Assembly (NCBI GenBank): GCA_942490705.1
Contig: CALNXY010000017.1
Location: forward strand, 12,330 to 76,329
Reading direction: 5' to 3'
From: JAGRCP01 sp942490705
GTDB lineage: Bacteria; Chloroflexota; Anaerolineae; Caldilineales; Caldilineaceae
DNA: 64,000 bases
A model generated the notes under the pieces. The model had not been told where the DNA came from. It searched no databases and saw only the letters and a list, made by a program, of their open reading frames with translations. Below are positions 62,527-64,000 of this stretch, one piece after another (position 1 is the first letter of the stretch; every line of letters begins with the position of its first letter). The translations under genes and the position numbers were made by a program.

Positions 62527-62696
62527 ATGCGTAACGGGGTTTTGGTTGGCTCGGCCGCCGGTGTTGAAGCGTCAAAAAACGGCAGGAGAGTGGGCGAGAT
62601 TGAATTTGCCCCGACCTGCAGTGGGCGATGGCGCGAGTCACGCTCGAAACGGTAGTGCATCAATTCAGCAATTCAAACAACAGAGGAGCAGACACA

Positions 62697-63856
62697 ATGT
62701 TTATTGAACTACACATGATCCAGAATTTTGTTCCGTCCAATCTGAATCGCGACGATACGGGCAGCCCCAAGGACTGCGTCTTTGGCGGTCAGCGCCGGGC
62801 GCGGGTTTCGTCGCAATGCCTGAAGCGCTCCATCCGCATGCACGACCTCTTTGCGGAGACGACCAAGGCGCCCACAAGCAAGCGCACCCAGTATTTGGCA
62901 AGCGAGGTGGCCGACAAGCTTGTTGACGCTCATGGCAAGACGCAGGACGAAGCAATGGCAGTCGCCGTCGATCTCATGGGCGAATATACAAAGCCCAACA
63001 GGAAAAAGCCTGAACAGAGTGCGGTGCTGGTCTTCATCAGCGAGGATGAAGTAACAGCGATGGCCGATCAACTGGCAGAACGTTGGGACGAGATTTCAGA
63101 CGGAGAGATGCGTCCCGGCGTGCTGAAAGAGATTGTCAAAGGGATGGTCAAGCAGTACCAGAATCGTGTAGCCGCGCCAGACATCGCACTCTTGGCCGTA
63201 TGTTGGCTGATGAACCAAAGCTGAATCTGGAAGCGGCCTGCCAAGTGGCTCATGCGATTTCAACCCACCGCGTCAGCATGGAGATGGATTACTTCACCGC
63301 GGTGGACGACGTCCGTGAAGAGCATGAAGAGACCGGCGCCGGTCACATCAATACCCTGGGCTTCAACTCGTCCTGTTTCTATCGCTATGCCCGCATCCAC
63401 TGGGACCAACTGCTCAAGAACTTGAATGGCGATGCCGATCTGGCGCGACGCACGGTGGAAGGCTTTATGCGCGCCTCCATCGTCGCCGTGCCCAGCGGTA
63501 AACAGAACAGCACTGCGCCGCTCAACCCGCCCAGTTTTCTGCTGGCTGTTGTGCGCACAGACGGTATGGGCTGGAATCTGGCCAATGCCTTTGAGAAACC
63601 GGTAACCGCCGGCTATAACACAAGCTTGGTTGAGGGATCGATTGCGGCGCTGGATAACTACTGGGGCAAGCTAGAGGCCATCTACGGCAACGAGACGCTG
63701 ACCTCGGTTTCATCACTCAATCTGGATGGCGAAGGGCAGCTTGCGAACTTGAACGGCAACCGCACCGCCGCCAACTTGAATGACTGGATTGCTTCGGTGC
63801 TCGACGCCCTGCCCGCCGCAACGTCGAGCGGGAGCGCATCATGGGCGTGCTGCTGA
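62697..63856 (+). CDS. cas7e: Cas7e (Cse4/CasC), one frameshift
   Basis: The backbone subunit of Cascade. AGAGGAG precedes ATG 62697. Diagnostic segments: MFIELHMIQNFVPSNLNRDD, KDCVFGGQRRARVSSQCLKR and SIRMHDLFAE at the start. The frame is lost near 63188 (one T missing in CTCTT[T]GGC) and continues FGRMLADEPKLNLEAACQVA, HAISTHRVSMEMDYFTAVDD and GAGHINTLGFNSSCFYRYAR, all conserved. The length restored is ~385 residues, slightly longer than usual. It overlaps the cas5e start by 16 bp; the last residues before the stop look out of character and may be another shift. Confidence 0.85.
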
Positions 63857-64000
63857 TGCCGCTTGTCCGCGCCCCATGCAGGCGTGGGGCGTGCAAAGCC
63901 GCTTTGGCGTGCGCGATACGGCGCGCGAGCCGTCGGAGAGCGGCGTTGTGGGCCTGCTGGCTGCAGCCCAGGGACGGTCCCGCTCTGCCGCAATCGATGA
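63841..64000 (+). CDS. cas5e: Cas5e (CasD), partial, one frameshift
   Basis: Starts MGVLLMPLVRAP, where the frame slips near 63891 (one C missing in a four-C run). It continues MQAWGVQSRFGVRDTAREPS, ESGVVGLLAAAQGRSRSAAI and runs off the window. The MQAWG...SRFxxRDTxxEPSxSGVxGLLAAAxG pattern is the family signature. cas6e, cas1, cas2 and the array are expected beyond the edge. Confidence 0.85.
   Translation, partial: MGVLLMPLVRAPCRRGACKAALACAIRRASRRRAALWACWLQPRDGPALPQSM

Overview
The window is GC-rich chromosomal DNA from a free-living heterotrophic bacterium, most likely a Chloroflexota member of the Anaerolineae/Caldilineae type (inference). The grounds are the Ycf35-like DUF1257/DUF2997 gene pair, the glcDEF-type glycolate oxidase, large GT-C membrane glycosyltransferases in tandem, many CUT1/CUT2 sugar ABC transporters with lipoprotein binding proteins, GH4 glycosidases, and a secreted protease ending in VFLPLIERQ. 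No rRNA, tRNA or CRISPR array was seen.

Layout. 0-2.8 kb: small unrecognised genes, a Gly/Asp/His-rich fragment, an IS3-type transposase remnant and a secreted hypothetical. 3-6.7 kb: DUF429 protein, cyclase-family hydrolase, secreted metalloprotease with Pro-Thr-Glu repeats. 6.9-12.7 kb: glcD-glcE-glcF behind a clear promoter, then DUF1257, two DUF2997-like genes and a hypothetical. 12.9-16.6 kb: ruvB, a DksA/TraR-type zinc finger gene, upp, lipA. 16.8-19.9 kb: glycine-zipper protein, O-antigen-ligase-like protein, a ParE/Phd-type toxin-antitoxin pair. 20-28.7 kb: four large membrane proteins in one operon (GT-C/YfhO class). 28.8-36.8 kb: P-loop kinase-like protein, GNAT, pepF, cytochrome c lipoprotein, saccharopine-dehydrogenase-like protein, DapA-like protein, M24 peptidase.

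37-55.4 kb is a sugar/polysaccharide locus. A one-protein sensor (sugar-binding-like domain, GAF, histidine kinase, AraC HTH) and a degenerate receiver precede a CUT1 ABC transporter. These are followed by an FG-GAP/UnbV lipoprotein, a histidine-containing membrane protein, two GH4 alpha-galactosidase-like enzymes, NIPSNAP, two sulfatases and a CUT2 (xylose/ribose-type) ABC transporter. The CUT2 promoter carries a LacI/cre-like operator. The gene set fits uptake and cleavage of a sulfated or alpha-galactosyl-containing glycan.

56-64 kb holds a type I-E CRISPR-Cas interference operon: winged-HTH gene, cas3, cas8e (cse1), cse2, cas7e and partial cas5e. Its cas3 is fused in frame to an N-terminal HTH-WYL transcriptional regulator, the most unusual feature of the window. 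cas8e carries a 78-bp MITE. Many single-base frameshifts occur from 42.6 kb onward and none were seen before it, and a 27-G run sits at 49.84 kb. Part of the damage is therefore probably a sequencing or assembly artefact.
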